From Oscillospiraceae bacterium (GTDB taxonomy: Bacteria; Bacillota; Clostridia; Oscillospirales; Oscillospiraceae), in contig SVLR01000008.1 of the NCBI GenBank assembly GCA_015067785.1, positions 1 to 64,000 of the forward strand: a stretch of 64,000 bases of DNA. Reading direction: 5' to 3'. Positions 23,809 through 31,394 of this stretch are shown here, in pieces. Under the pieces are notes generated by a model. That model worked only from the letters and a program-made list of their open reading frames with translations. It was not told the DNA's origin and made no database searches. The position numbers were made by a program, and so were the translations under genes. How positions within the stretch are numbered: the first letter of the stretch is position 1; each line of letters opens with the position of its first letter.

Positions 23809-24984
23809 TTACAGAGCGGGTCTGTATGGTCGCCCAGATTTCTCCATGGCGTAGATCAGCCGCACAAGCTTCTTGGCTGCATGGGATATGGCGACATTGT
23901 AATGTTTGCCCTCAGCCCTCTTCTTGGCCAGATATGCAGCAAAAGTTGGGTCCCAAAGGCAGACATACTTGGTCGCATTGAAGATGGCAAAGCGCAGGTA
24001 TTTGGAGCCTCGTTTCTCCATATGAGAATAGCAATTCGTAAGTTGGCCCGACTGGTAAGTAGATGGCGACAAACCGGCATAGGCCAGGATCTTATCTGCG
24101 GAATCAAAATTAGAGAAATCGCCCACTTCAGCCAGGATCATAGCACCCATGCGTGTGCCTATACCTGGAATGGTTGTAATAGGAGAATGGACTTCATCCA
24201 TTATGGAATTGATTTCTTCTTCAATCTCTTCAATCTCTGCATCCAATACTTGAATAAGTTGGATCGTATGCTTCAGCTCCAAAGACTTGGCAGGCATTTG
24301 GGAGCCAATGGAATTCCTTGCGGCATCCCGGATCTCAACGGCCTTATCGCGGTCATAGTGCCCCTTGGATGCGCCGGACAGTATAGCCTTCAAGTGAGTC
24401 AAGTGTGCAACAGCAATCTGATGAGCACCCGGAAACTCGCTGAGGAGCGTGTAAACAGATGCCAAATGGATGGTAGGAACTAACTTTTCCAGTTCAGGGA
24501 ACAGGATTGTGACAAGGCGTGAAACAGAAGTTTTTAATTTTGCTCGCTCACGAACTTTTTCAAATCTGTATCTTGTTAGTGACTTTAGCTCTTCGTTGTG
24601 ATATGATGTGTCCGTGTAGGACTTGAGGTCCACATCAGACATTAGCATTGTCGCAATGGTTCGTGCATCGACACGGTCAGTTTTGGTCTTTCTCAGGCTA
24701 AGGCTTTTCCGGTATAGGTTGGTGTGCAACGGGTTTATGACGTAGGTTGGCAGGCCACAGTCAAGAAGAAACCCAAGAATGTTGTAGCTGTAATGTCCGG
24801 TAGCCTCAAGTCCTACCTTTATTTTGTCTGTCGGACGAGTGCAACAGCGAATGGTTTGCAGCAGGAAGTTAAAGCCTTCTGCATTGTTTTGGATGGTGAA
24901 TACATCTGCCAGGACTTCGCCCTCCGAGCTGAGGATGAAGCAGTCGTGCTTGTCCTTGGCGACATCGATACCCACACAAATCAT
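23809..24984 (-). CDS. IS110 DEDD transposase
   Basis: The 391-residue recombinase has the RuvC-like DEDD domain (VGIDVAKDKHDCF, VGLEATGHYSYNI, KTKTDRVDARTIA) and the C-terminal transposase_20 domain with the conserved Ser (ITTIPGIGTRMG; YAGLSPSTYQSG). Length and domain order are those of an intact protein. With its bridge RNA it would recombine donor ends and target. A potential start with GGAGGT lies directly before ATG 24984. Confidence 0.95.
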   Translation of the reverse strand: MICVGIDVAKDKHDCFILSSEGEVLADVFTIQNNAEGFNFLLQTIRCCTRPTDKIKVGLEATGHYSYNILGFLLDCGLPTYVINPLHTNLYRKSLSLRKTKTDRVDARTIATMLMSDVDLKSYTDTSYHNEELKSLTRYRFEKVRERAKLKTSVSRLVTILFPELEKLVPTIHLASVYTLLSEFPGAHQIAVAHLTHLKAILSGASKGHYDRDKAVEIRDAARNSIGSQMPAKSLELKHTIQLIQVLDAEIEEIEEEINSIMDEVHSPITTIPGIGTRMGAMILAEVGDFSNFDSADKILAYAGLSPSTYQSGQLTNCYSHMEKRGSKYLRFAIFNATKYVCLWDPTFAAYLAKKRAEGKHYNVAISHAAKKLVRLIYAMEKSGRPYRPAL

Positions 24985-25019
24985 AATGAATACCTCCGGT
25001 ATGTTTATTTGATGCTGGT

Positions 25020-25208
25020 TCCACAGAACACTTTACTCTTGTAACCTTGTTCCACATAAACCGTCTGGCGGTATCTAACTGATTAACAATACTGTAAAGG
25101 GCTGTGGTTGGAGCCTTTCGTGAACCGTCTTGCGGTAGGAGAATCTAACCAATCCACAGCATCCCTTACAGTGTAGCACAGGTCCTTGGAGAGGGACACT
25201 AAAAACTA
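25020..25208 (-). ncRNA. IS110 bridge RNA
   Basis: Read on the reverse strand this starts with a small GTCC/GGAC hairpin (25197-25182). A long stem follows (25172-25154 paired with 25107-25091) that closes an internal loop around an ACCG-CAAGA-CGGT hairpin. A second loop surrounds ACCG-CCAGA-CGGT (25073-25059). Two guide-bearing loops in series is the bridge-RNA layout. First loop: GATTCTCCT (25145-25137) is identical to the target at 25232-25224, and GAAAGG can pair with the other target half. Second loop: AGTTAG (25080-25075) equals the element end at 23697-23692, and ACAAG (25050-25046) pairs with the other end. Confidence 0.82.
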
Positions 25209-25220
25209 CTACTCTATAAT
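25193..25220 (+). promoter_or_regulatory. Possible outward promoter at the IS edge
   Basis: GGGACA (25193-25198), 16-bp spacer and a perfect TATAAT (25215-25220) point into the NagB-like gene. Since the IS separates the gene from its original promoter, this may now drive the rest of the operon. Confidence 0.4.
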
Positions 25221-25235
25221 ACAAGGAGAATCATT

Positions 25236-26183
25236 ATGAACTTCAATTCTACTGTAAAAGGCTCTGCTCTCGAGGGCTTCTATCCTGCCGGTTGGGATTT
25301 TGACAAGATCGATGCTTGCATTGGCGCACCCGAAACCATCTGCGACCGTCAGGCTCATTGGAATCCCGGCTTTACCCCTATAAAGTGCGACAGCTTAGGC
25401 GAATTTGAGACCTATATGGGCCACGAGATCGCTATGCAGATCAAGCTGGCAGCCGACCGGGGCGAAAAGATCGCTTTCATCCTGCCCGTTGGCCCTATGG
25501 GTATGTACAAGTGGGTCGTTTACTTCCTGAAGGAGTGGAAGGTCTCCTGCAACCATGTATACACATTTAATATGGACGAGTGGGCAGACAGCGAGGGCAA
25601 TACCTTGGCTCCCGATAACTCCGGCGCGTTCCAGTACGCTATGGAGCAGGCGCTGTTTAATCCTCTGGGTGAGCTGACCGTTCCTGCAACTCAGAGAAAT
25701 TTTGCTACTAAGAATAATCTGCCTACTTACCCTGAAAAGATCGCGGCACTGAAGGCAGAGGGCGCAAAGCTGGTGCTGGTTTACGGCATCGGCAGAATGT
25801 GCCATATTGCTTTCTGGGAGCCTACCTTTGCAGCGGATTATGCAACCGCAGAGGAATGGGAGAAAGCACCTTACCGCATTGCGGCTAAGATCCATCCTTT
25901 GACCGTGGAGCAGAATGCGCTGACCAGCTTCAAGTCCAGGACCACTCTGGTGCCCTGCAGAGCCAACAGCATTGGCCCTGGCCTGTTTTTGCAGGCAGAT
26001 TATGCCATTGGCGGCGCTGACGGCACGCTGGGCAGAGGTATGCAGTGGCAAGGTATGTCCTTATGGATGACTCTGCGCCACGAAAAGACCCCGTGGATCA
26101 CTTCTTCCTATATTCCCACGCTTCCCGGCAGACTGTTCTTCCTGAAGGAGCTGGCAGGTCCTCTGGAAGCAGAATGTAACTAA
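25236..26183 (+). CDS. Divergent NagB-like glucosamine-6-phosphate isomerase homologue
   Basis: The 315-residue protein belongs to the NagB/6-phosphogluconolactonase fold: [13 protein letters not shown] matches the NMDEY segment, and [13 protein letters not shown] lines up with the NagB signature GIGENGHIAFNEP. The changes in that signature (E, N, G and second N replaced) hit active-site positions, so the substrate or reaction may differ from true NagB, which exists separately at 45222. It precedes the PfkB and MtlD-family genes, suggesting aldose-ketose isomerisation or deamination of a related sugar phosphate. Confidence 0.72.
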   Translation: MNFNSTVKGSALEGFYPAGWDFDKIDACIGAPETICDRQAHWNPGFTPIKCDSLGEFETYMGHEIAMQIKLAADRGEKIAFILPVGPMGMYKWVVYFLKEWKVSCNHVYTFNMDEWADSEGNTLAPDNSGAFQYAMEQALFNPLGELTVPATQRNFATKNNLPTYPEKIAALKAEGAKLVLVYGIGRMCHIAFWEPTFAADYATAEEWEKAPYRIAAKIHPLTVEQNALTSFKSRTTLVPCRANSIGPGLFLQADYAIGGADGTLGRGMQWQGMSLWMTLRHEKTPWITSSYIPTLPGRLFFLKELAGPLEAECN

Positions 26184-26186
26184 GCT

Positions 26187-27164
26187 ATGGAAAGCCGAGA
26201 AAAAACCGGCATCACAGTTGCCGGTACGGTGATTGTTGATAAGATCAACGAGATTTCCGCTTATCCCCGAAGTGGAGAGTTGACCCAAATCCGCAATATT
26301 CAAACAGCCATAGGCGGCTGTGTACCCAATGTGGCGCTGGATTTGAAAAGGATTGATCCTTCCCTGGAGGTTCATGCGGTGGGGACCATTGGCGATGATA
26401 AAGAAGGCACATTTGTTACCGAAACGCTGAAAAAAGGCGGCGTTGGCACAGACGGCCTAACAGTATTGCCTGGTGAAAAGACCAGCTTTACCGATGTAAT
26501 GAGTGTTCCGGGTGGACAGCGCACATTCTTCACTTATGCCGGTGCCAGCGCAAAATTCGGCAGTGAGCATATGCCTTTTGAAAAGGTAAAGCCCAAAATG
26601 CTGCATCTTGGCTATTTTCTGCTGCTAGAGCGTGTAGACAACGGAGAGGGCCTAAAGATTTTGCAAATGGCAAAGGAATTGGGCATTGAAACCTCTATTG
26701 ATCTGGTCAGCGAAAATTCGGATAGATATGCCTTAGTCAAGCCTTGTCTGCCTTATACAGATTATTTGATTATCAATGAACTGGAAGCGGGTAAGCTGAC
26801 AGGTGTAGAACCTTGCATCGGCAATTTGGAGAAAATGGCGTTACGGTTGAAAGAAATGGGCGTGCGTAAGAAGGTCATCATCCATATGCCGGAGTGTGCA
26901 TTTTGCGCCGGTGAGGAGGGATGTGCCTGCTTGCCGTCTTATCAGCTGCCGGAGGGATATATGCAGGGCACTACGGGCGCGGGAGATGCATTCTGTGCTG
27001 GTGCGCTGACAGGAATTTATCACGGCTGGAGCGATGCGGAGATACTGTCCTTTGCTTCTGCAAGCGCTGTGATGGCTTTGGGCAGCCCTGATGCCACCAG
27101 CGGATTGCGCACGATGGCGGAAATACGGCAGTATTGCAGCCAATTTGGGCGCAAAGCAATATAG
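26187..27164 (+). CDS. PfkB-family sugar kinase
   Basis: The 325-residue kinase has the N-terminal GTVIVDKINEI segment, an anion-hole/ATP motif TTGAGDAFCAGAL near residue 275, and the middle KPKMLHLGYFLLLE region of ribokinase-like proteins. It probably phosphorylates the sugar handled by the neighbouring isomerase. It follows that gene by 3 bp, indicating coupling. Substrate is not predictable from sequence alone. Confidence 0.85.
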   Translation: MESREKTGITVAGTVIVDKINEISAYPRSGELTQIRNIQTAIGGCVPNVALDLKRIDPSLEVHAVGTIGDDKEGTFVTETLKKGGVGTDGLTVLPGEKTSFTDVMSVPGGQRTFFTYAGASAKFGSEHMPFEKVKPKMLHLGYFLLLERVDNGEGLKILQMAKELGIETSIDLVSENSDRYALVKPCLPYTDYLIINELEAGKLTGVEPCIGNLEKMALRLKEMGVRKKVIIHMPECAFCAGEEGCACLPSYQLPEGYMQGTTGAGDAFCAGALTGIYHGWSDAEILSFASASAVMALGSPDATSGLRTMAEIRQYCSQFGRKAI

Positions 27165-27178
27165 AAGAAGGAAAAAAT

Positions 27179-28390
27179 ATGAAAAAAGCAGTAATGTACG
27201 GCGGTGGCAATATCGGTCGTGGCTTTATCGGCGCGCTCATGAGCCAAAGTGGTTATAGGGTTACCTTTATCGATGTGGCTGAGCCGGTGATCAAGGCTTT
27301 GCAGGAAAAGGAAAAATATCCTGTCCGCATTGTGTCCACCGAGGGCCACGAGGATGTTTGGGTAGAAAATGTAACTGCCGCAAACGGTAATCTGCCCGAG
27401 GCAGTAGAGGCAATTGCAAACTGCGACATTATGGCAACAGCCGTTGGTGCGCGTATTCTTAAATTCATCGTTCCTAATATCGTTGCGGGACTTCGCAAGC
27501 GTTGGGAGATGGGAAAAGGCCCATTAAACATTATCATTTGTGAAAACCTCAACGATGCCAATAAGATCCTTGAGGGGATGCTGAAAGAGCAGCTCACCGA
27601 GGAAGAATGTAAGAAGTTCGACGAGACTGTCGGTTTAGTCGAGGCCTCTATCGGCCGTATGGTGCCTGTCCAGACGGAAGAAATGAAGGACGGAGAGCCT
27701 ATGCGCATCTGCGTGGAAAAGTACGGCTTCCTGCCCGTAGACAAGGCGGCTTTTAAGGGAGAGATTCCCGACATCAAGAATATGGTGCCTTATGAGCCTT
27801 TTGATTACTACATTAAACGCAAGCTCTACGTCCACAATATGGGACATGCTACCTGCGCATACTTAGGTGACCTGTTGGGATTGGAGTACATCTATCAGTC
27901 CATCGCTGTGCCTGAGGTGCGGGTGCTGGTGCAAAACGCGATGTTAGAGAGCGCGCAGACCCTACACAAGCACTATGGCGCAGATTTGGCGGCACTTCAG
28001 GCACATATCACGGATCTTCTTTACCGCTTTACCAATGCAGCGCTCAAAGACACTTGCCAAAGAGTTGGCGGTGATCCGGCAAGAAAGCTGAGTCCTGCTG
28101 ACCGGTTGATGGGCTCTTCGCTACTCGCAATAGAGGAGGGCATCACCCCCGCTTATATTGCCGTAGGCGCTGCTGCAGGATTGTGCCGTTACCTGAATGA
28201 AAACGGTGGCGAGCAGTCTGTAGATACTGCAAAGGCGGTACTCTTGGAGGTTTCCAAGTTAGAAGAAAACCATACCTTAGCAAAGTTGATCCTTCACTAT
28301 TACGAAATGCTGCTTGGCGGCTGTAGCCTAACGGCTCTTGTCGCAGAAGCAGACAGAATCACGCATGAGAGCATGCAAGCCACTGTGTGA
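27179..28390 (+). CDS. Mannitol-1-phosphate 5-dehydrogenase family protein
   Basis: The 403-residue protein has the NAD-binding start KAVMYGGGNIGRGFIGALM, the mid-chain ICENLNDAN, and KRKLYVHNMGHA, which contains the catalytic Lys and the His of long-chain polyol dehydrogenases. It should interconvert a hexitol phosphate and a ketose phosphate. AAGGAA before ATG 27179 fits a start inside the longer frame. It is the last gene before a terminator and may feed the isomerase/kinase pathway into glycolysis. Confidence 0.85.
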   Translation: MKKAVMYGGGNIGRGFIGALMSQSGYRVTFIDVAEPVIKALQEKEKYPVRIVSTEGHEDVWVENVTAANGNLPEAVEAIANCDIMATAVGARILKFIVPNIVAGLRKRWEMGKGPLNIIICENLNDANKILEGMLKEQLTEEECKKFDETVGLVEASIGRMVPVQTEEMKDGEPMRICVEKYGFLPVDKAAFKGEIPDIKNMVPYEPFDYYIKRKLYVHNMGHATCAYLGDLLGLEYIYQSIAVPEVRVLVQNAMLESAQTLHKHYGADLAALQAHITDLLYRFTNAALKDTCQRVGGDPARKLSPADRLMGSSLLAIEEGITPAYIAVGAAAGLCRYLNENGGEQSVDTAKAVLLEVSKLEENHTLAKLILHYYEMLLGGCSLTALVAEADRITHESMQATV

Positions 28391-28419
28391 TAAGCGCGAA
28401 TAAGTGCTGACTTATGAAT

Positions 28420-28457
28420 ACCCCTCTCCGGAAAACACTCCGGAGAGGGGTTCTTTT
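28420..28457. terminator. Terminator between convergent operons
   Basis: ACCCCTCTCCGG AAAACACT CCGGAGAGGGGTTCTTTT. Confidence 0.85.
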
Positions 28458-29781
28458 AGTTCACAGCCAGAGGAAAACCGGCGGCAGTATGCGCATCGAT
28501 CAGCTCGTCACACAATGCTACGATCTCGTCGGTTGAAAGCTCGGCACCCGTATGGGGGTCCATCATTGCTGCCTGATAAACGATTTCCCGCTTGCCGGTA
28601 TAGGCGGCTTCGATGGTCAGAAGCTGCGGGTAGATGTTGCTGGAGTTCATTGCAGCCAGCTGCAGCGGCAGTTCACCTACATAGCAAGGGGTGATGCCGT
28701 TGGCGTCCACAAGACAAGGCACCTCTACGCAGGCTTCTTTGGGCAGATTGGAGATGAGACCGTTATTGATGACATTGCCACCAATGGTATAAGGAACATT
28801 GGTGACCATTGCCTCCATAATCCGGGAAGCATATTCCTTGGAGCGCTCATGCTCAAGACCTTCACCGGATAGCAGCTTTTCTCTGCGTTCTACCCAAGCT
28901 TCGATTTGGTTTATGCAGCGACGGGGATATTCATCCAGAGGAATATTGAACTTTTCAATCAGGTCCTCACGGCCGGGTTTGATGTAGAAAGGATTGTACT
29001 CTGCGTTATGCTCACTGGATTCGGTGCAGAAATAACCGAGCTTATCAATATAGTCAAAGCGGACCATATCCTTGTGCTTCATAGTGGCGCCCTTTTCCTT
29101 TGCTCGTCTGCGGACTTCGGGGTAAAGGTCGTTGCCCTGCTTGTCTGTCAGCTTCAGCAGCCATGCCATATGGTTGATACCGGCAATTTGGGCAATGTGA
29201 TTGTCCGCGTATTCATCCATACCCACCTTATGAAGAATGCTGGTGGCACAAACCTGAACACTGTGGCACAGACCGATCATTTTGATGCCTGTATGGCGCT
29301 GCAAATAGCCGGTTAGCATTGCCATAGGATTGGTGTAATTCAGGAGCCATGCATCGGGGCAGACCTCCTCCATATCCGCGGCAAAATCGCGCAATACGGG
29401 AATCGTCCTGAGGGCGCGGAAGATGCCACCGATACCCAAAGTATCACCGATGGTCTGACGCAGACCGTATTTTTTGGGAATTTCAAAATCGATGACCGTG
29501 CAGGGTTCATAGCCGCCCACCTGAATGGCACAGATAACGAAATCCGCGCCCCGCAGAGCGTTTTTGCGGTTTTCAACACCAAGATAGGAGACGACCTTTG
29601 CGCGGTCCTCGTTGAAGCTGTGATTCATAGCCTCAATTACAAGCTGGGAATCCTTTAATCTTTGCGCATCAATGTCATAAAGGGCAAATTCTGCGTTTTG
29701 CAGAGAAGGGCATAGCATAGCGTCGCCCAAAACATTTTTCAGGAAGGCGGTGCTGCCGGCACCCATAAATGTAATTTTCAT
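28456..29781 (-). CDS. Glycoside hydrolase family 4 (alpha-galactosidase/alpha-glucosidase type)
   Basis: The 441-residue enzyme has the GH4 layout: NAD-binding FMGAGSTAFLKNVLGD, NYTNPMAMLTG, the metal-binding CHSVQ, and GINHMAWLLKL. GH4 enzymes use NAD+ and Mn2+ in a redox-assisted cleavage. CHS rather than CNxP points to the MelA-type branch on unphosphorylated alpha-linked substrates. It is the last gene of a four-gene leftward operon and overlaps the previous gene by 4 bases. Confidence 0.88.
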   Translation of the reverse strand: MKITFMGAGSTAFLKNVLGDAMLCPSLQNAEFALYDIDAQRLKDSQLVIEAMNHSFNEDRAKVVSYLGVENRKNALRGADFVICAIQVGGYEPCTVIDFEIPKKYGLRQTIGDTLGIGGIFRALRTIPVLRDFAADMEEVCPDAWLLNYTNPMAMLTGYLQRHTGIKMIGLCHSVQVCATSILHKVGMDEYADNHIAQIAGINHMAWLLKLTDKQGNDLYPEVRRRAKEKGATMKHKDMVRFDYIDKLGYFCTESSEHNAEYNPFYIKPGREDLIEKFNIPLDEYPRRCINQIEAWVERREKLLSGEGLEHERSKEYASRIMEAMVTNVPYTIGGNVINNGLISNLPKEACVEVPCLVDANGITPCYVGELPLQLAAMNSSNIYPQLLTIEAAYTGKREIVYQAAMMDPHTGAELSTDEIVALCDELIDAHTAAGFPLAVN

Positions 29782-30674
29782 CGAAGTTCCTCCTTACATT
29801 TATCATAGTCCATAATACCGAAGGCGGTATTGATGGTTTTTCCGGCTTTAAGATGCTGTTTAATTGCTTTTTGCAGACTGGTAGCTTCCGGTAGGGAGTC
29901 CAGATCCGCAGGAACACCGGGGATATTAAAGATAAAGCTGACAGCGCTGCTATTGGGATCCATGCGTGTTTCGTAAACGGTATAATGGCGGCCGAAGGCA
30001 AGAATATTGGATTTTTCCGGGAGAATGGCTTTTATCTCTGGAGAAATAATCCAGGAGTGACAGCCAAACAGGATCTTTTCCATACCGTAGCGTTGCCGGA
30101 AAAAATCTGCGGCCTCCGCGTAGGAAGCGGCACATAGCTCGGAAGTAAGCGGTGCACCACCGGGAATATGGATGTCGACGTAATAGGTGCCTTGAGTATA
30201 TGGGCCTGTATTCTTGCGGAATTTGCGCCGACGGAACTGAAGCCGACCAATAGAAAAAAGCTTTAGCTTAAAGAAATCCATGAGCCACCAGGCAATATTT
30301 GTGCCCCATACACCGTATGTTTTGTGGCAACTTTCTGCGTAAGCCTTTAGATTATTTGCAAAGCTGTCAAAGTACTGCAAGGGGATGCCTTCGCACTGAT
30401 AGTGTATTTTTAGATCAGGCAATAAACACAATATGTACAGCATTTCCATCGTGTATTTGTGGATACCGATGGCCTCTGCAAGTGTATGCAGTTTCTCCAG
30501 TGCAGGAAGATGGTCGAAGGCAAGGTCATCCCTGTAAGCTTGAAGCTGGGTGCAGAAGACAGCGTAGGTATCTGCGTTTGCAGTAAGCTTTTGATACTCG
30601 GCAGAAAAGTGAGTTGTTGCTTCGGAGATAAACCCGTATTCTTCACAAAATTGACAGATATTGAACATAAGCAC
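29778..30674 (-). CDS. Acyltransferase-like protein (GNAT_C-type, DUF5596 group)
   Basis: The 298-residue protein resembles the two-part NAT_N/GNAT_C proteins of Clostridia. It has a helical N-terminal half (EYQKLTANADTYAVFCTQLQ) and a GNAT-like C-terminal half rich in beta strands (YYVDIHIPGGAPLTSELC, AYAEAADFFRQRYGMEKILF-like region, KTINTAFGIMDYDK). Acyl transfer is inferred from the fold; the acceptor is unknown. It is coupled to the GH4 gene (ATGA overlap), so it may act on the same sugar product. Confidence 0.6.
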   Translation of the reverse strand: MLMFNICQFCEEYGFISEATTHFSAEYQKLTANADTYAVFCTQLQAYRDDLAFDHLPALEKLHTLAEAIGIHKYTMEMLYILCLLPDLKIHYQCEGIPLQYFDSFANNLKAYAESCHKTYGVWGTNIAWWLMDFFKLKLFSIGRLQFRRRKFRKNTGPYTQGTYYVDIHIPGGAPLTSELCAASYAEAADFFRQRYGMEKILFGCHSWIISPEIKAILPEKSNILAFGRHYTVYETRMDPNSSAVSFIFNIPGVPADLDSLPEATSLQKAIKQHLKAGKTINTAFGIMDYDKCKEELR

Positions 30675-30703
30675 CTCCTATACTGCAAAAAAGTGAATGC
30701 TAT

Positions 30704-31357
30704 TTAGATAAGGGTGGGAATTATCTGCGCCAGATGACTTGCTAGATCTGCATGTCCTTTGCGGGTCAAATGGGTGTAGTCGATCTGATTGATCTCGGCA
30801 ATTCCTTCCGCATCCAAAAAGGCGAAGCCTTGTGCTTTTACGACCGGCTCCATACACACTGCCAGTTGGGCGGATTTCTCAGCGCAATGTACGCCCATAA
30901 TAGGACCGATGGGACCATCTGCCATTTCTTTTCCAATGTGGGGCGGGCAGATGACCAAAATATTAGGCGCGTGTGTTCCCCAGCAGGGGATAGCCTTGGC
31001 TTTGTTTAAAAGTCGATCCATTCCCGCCGCAATACAGGCGGGACTGAGTCCAAAGCGATCCTTGGTATCGTTAGTGCCCAACATGATGATCAGAAGATCC
31101 ACCGGCTCATGGGTCATTAAAATGGGATAAATCACATCCAAGGCTGGGATTCCCTCTGTCAGCGGGTCTGTAGAGACCATTGTTCTGCCGGACATTCCTT
31201 CTTCCAAAACCAAATAGTCATCTCCCAGCAGCTTTTGTAATCTGCAAGGCCAGCGTTCTTCTTCGTTAAAGCGTCGAGTTCCGTCAGCGGAGTCTTTGGG
31301 ATCTGCGCAAGAGCCGTGCGTGTTGGAATCGCCCAAACATACAATGTGTTTTTTCAT
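30704..31357 (-). CDS. SGNH/GDSL hydrolase (arylesterase type)
   Basis: The 217-residue enzyme has block I VCLGDSNTHG (nucleophile Ser), block II Gly in MSGRT, block III IMLGTNDTK, and block V DYTHLTRKGH (Asp and His). These are all catalytic parts of an SGNH esterase. No signal peptide is seen, so it acts inside the cell, plausibly removing acyl or acetyl groups from imported glycans, in keeping with its operon partners. Confidence 0.88.
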   Translation of the reverse strand: MKKHIVCLGDSNTHGSCADPKDSADGTRRFNEEERWPCRLQKLLGDDYLVLEEGMSGRTMVSTDPLTEGIPALDVIYPILMTHEPVDLLIIMLGTNDTKDRFGLSPACIAAGMDRLLNKAKAIPCWGTHAPNILVICPPHIGKEMADGPIGPIMGVHCAEKSAQLAVCMEPVVKAQGFAFLDAEGIAEINQIDYTHLTRKGHADLASHLAQIIPTLI

Positions 31358-31394
31358 AGTATTTCCACCTCATAAAATGATAGAAGAATATGTT

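Larger units (their letters stand above)
23691..25225 (-). mobile_element. IS110-family insertion sequence
   Basis: The element is 1535 bp including one core dinucleotide. Boundaries were set by removing it: joining 23689-23690 (AG) to 25226 restores AAAATAAAAGGAGAATC ahead of the NagB-like ATG, i.e. an intact ribosome site. AG (CT on the element strand) is present at both edges, the core usual for this family. There are no terminal inverted repeats, as expected. The coding part is 23809-24984 and the 240-bp non-coding end upstream of the transposase holds a bridge RNA. Confidence 0.85.

Noticed and set aside
24724-25044. Plus-strand frames inside the IS110 element
   Set aside because: They are antisense to the transposase N-terminus and bridge RNA region and have no ribosome site.
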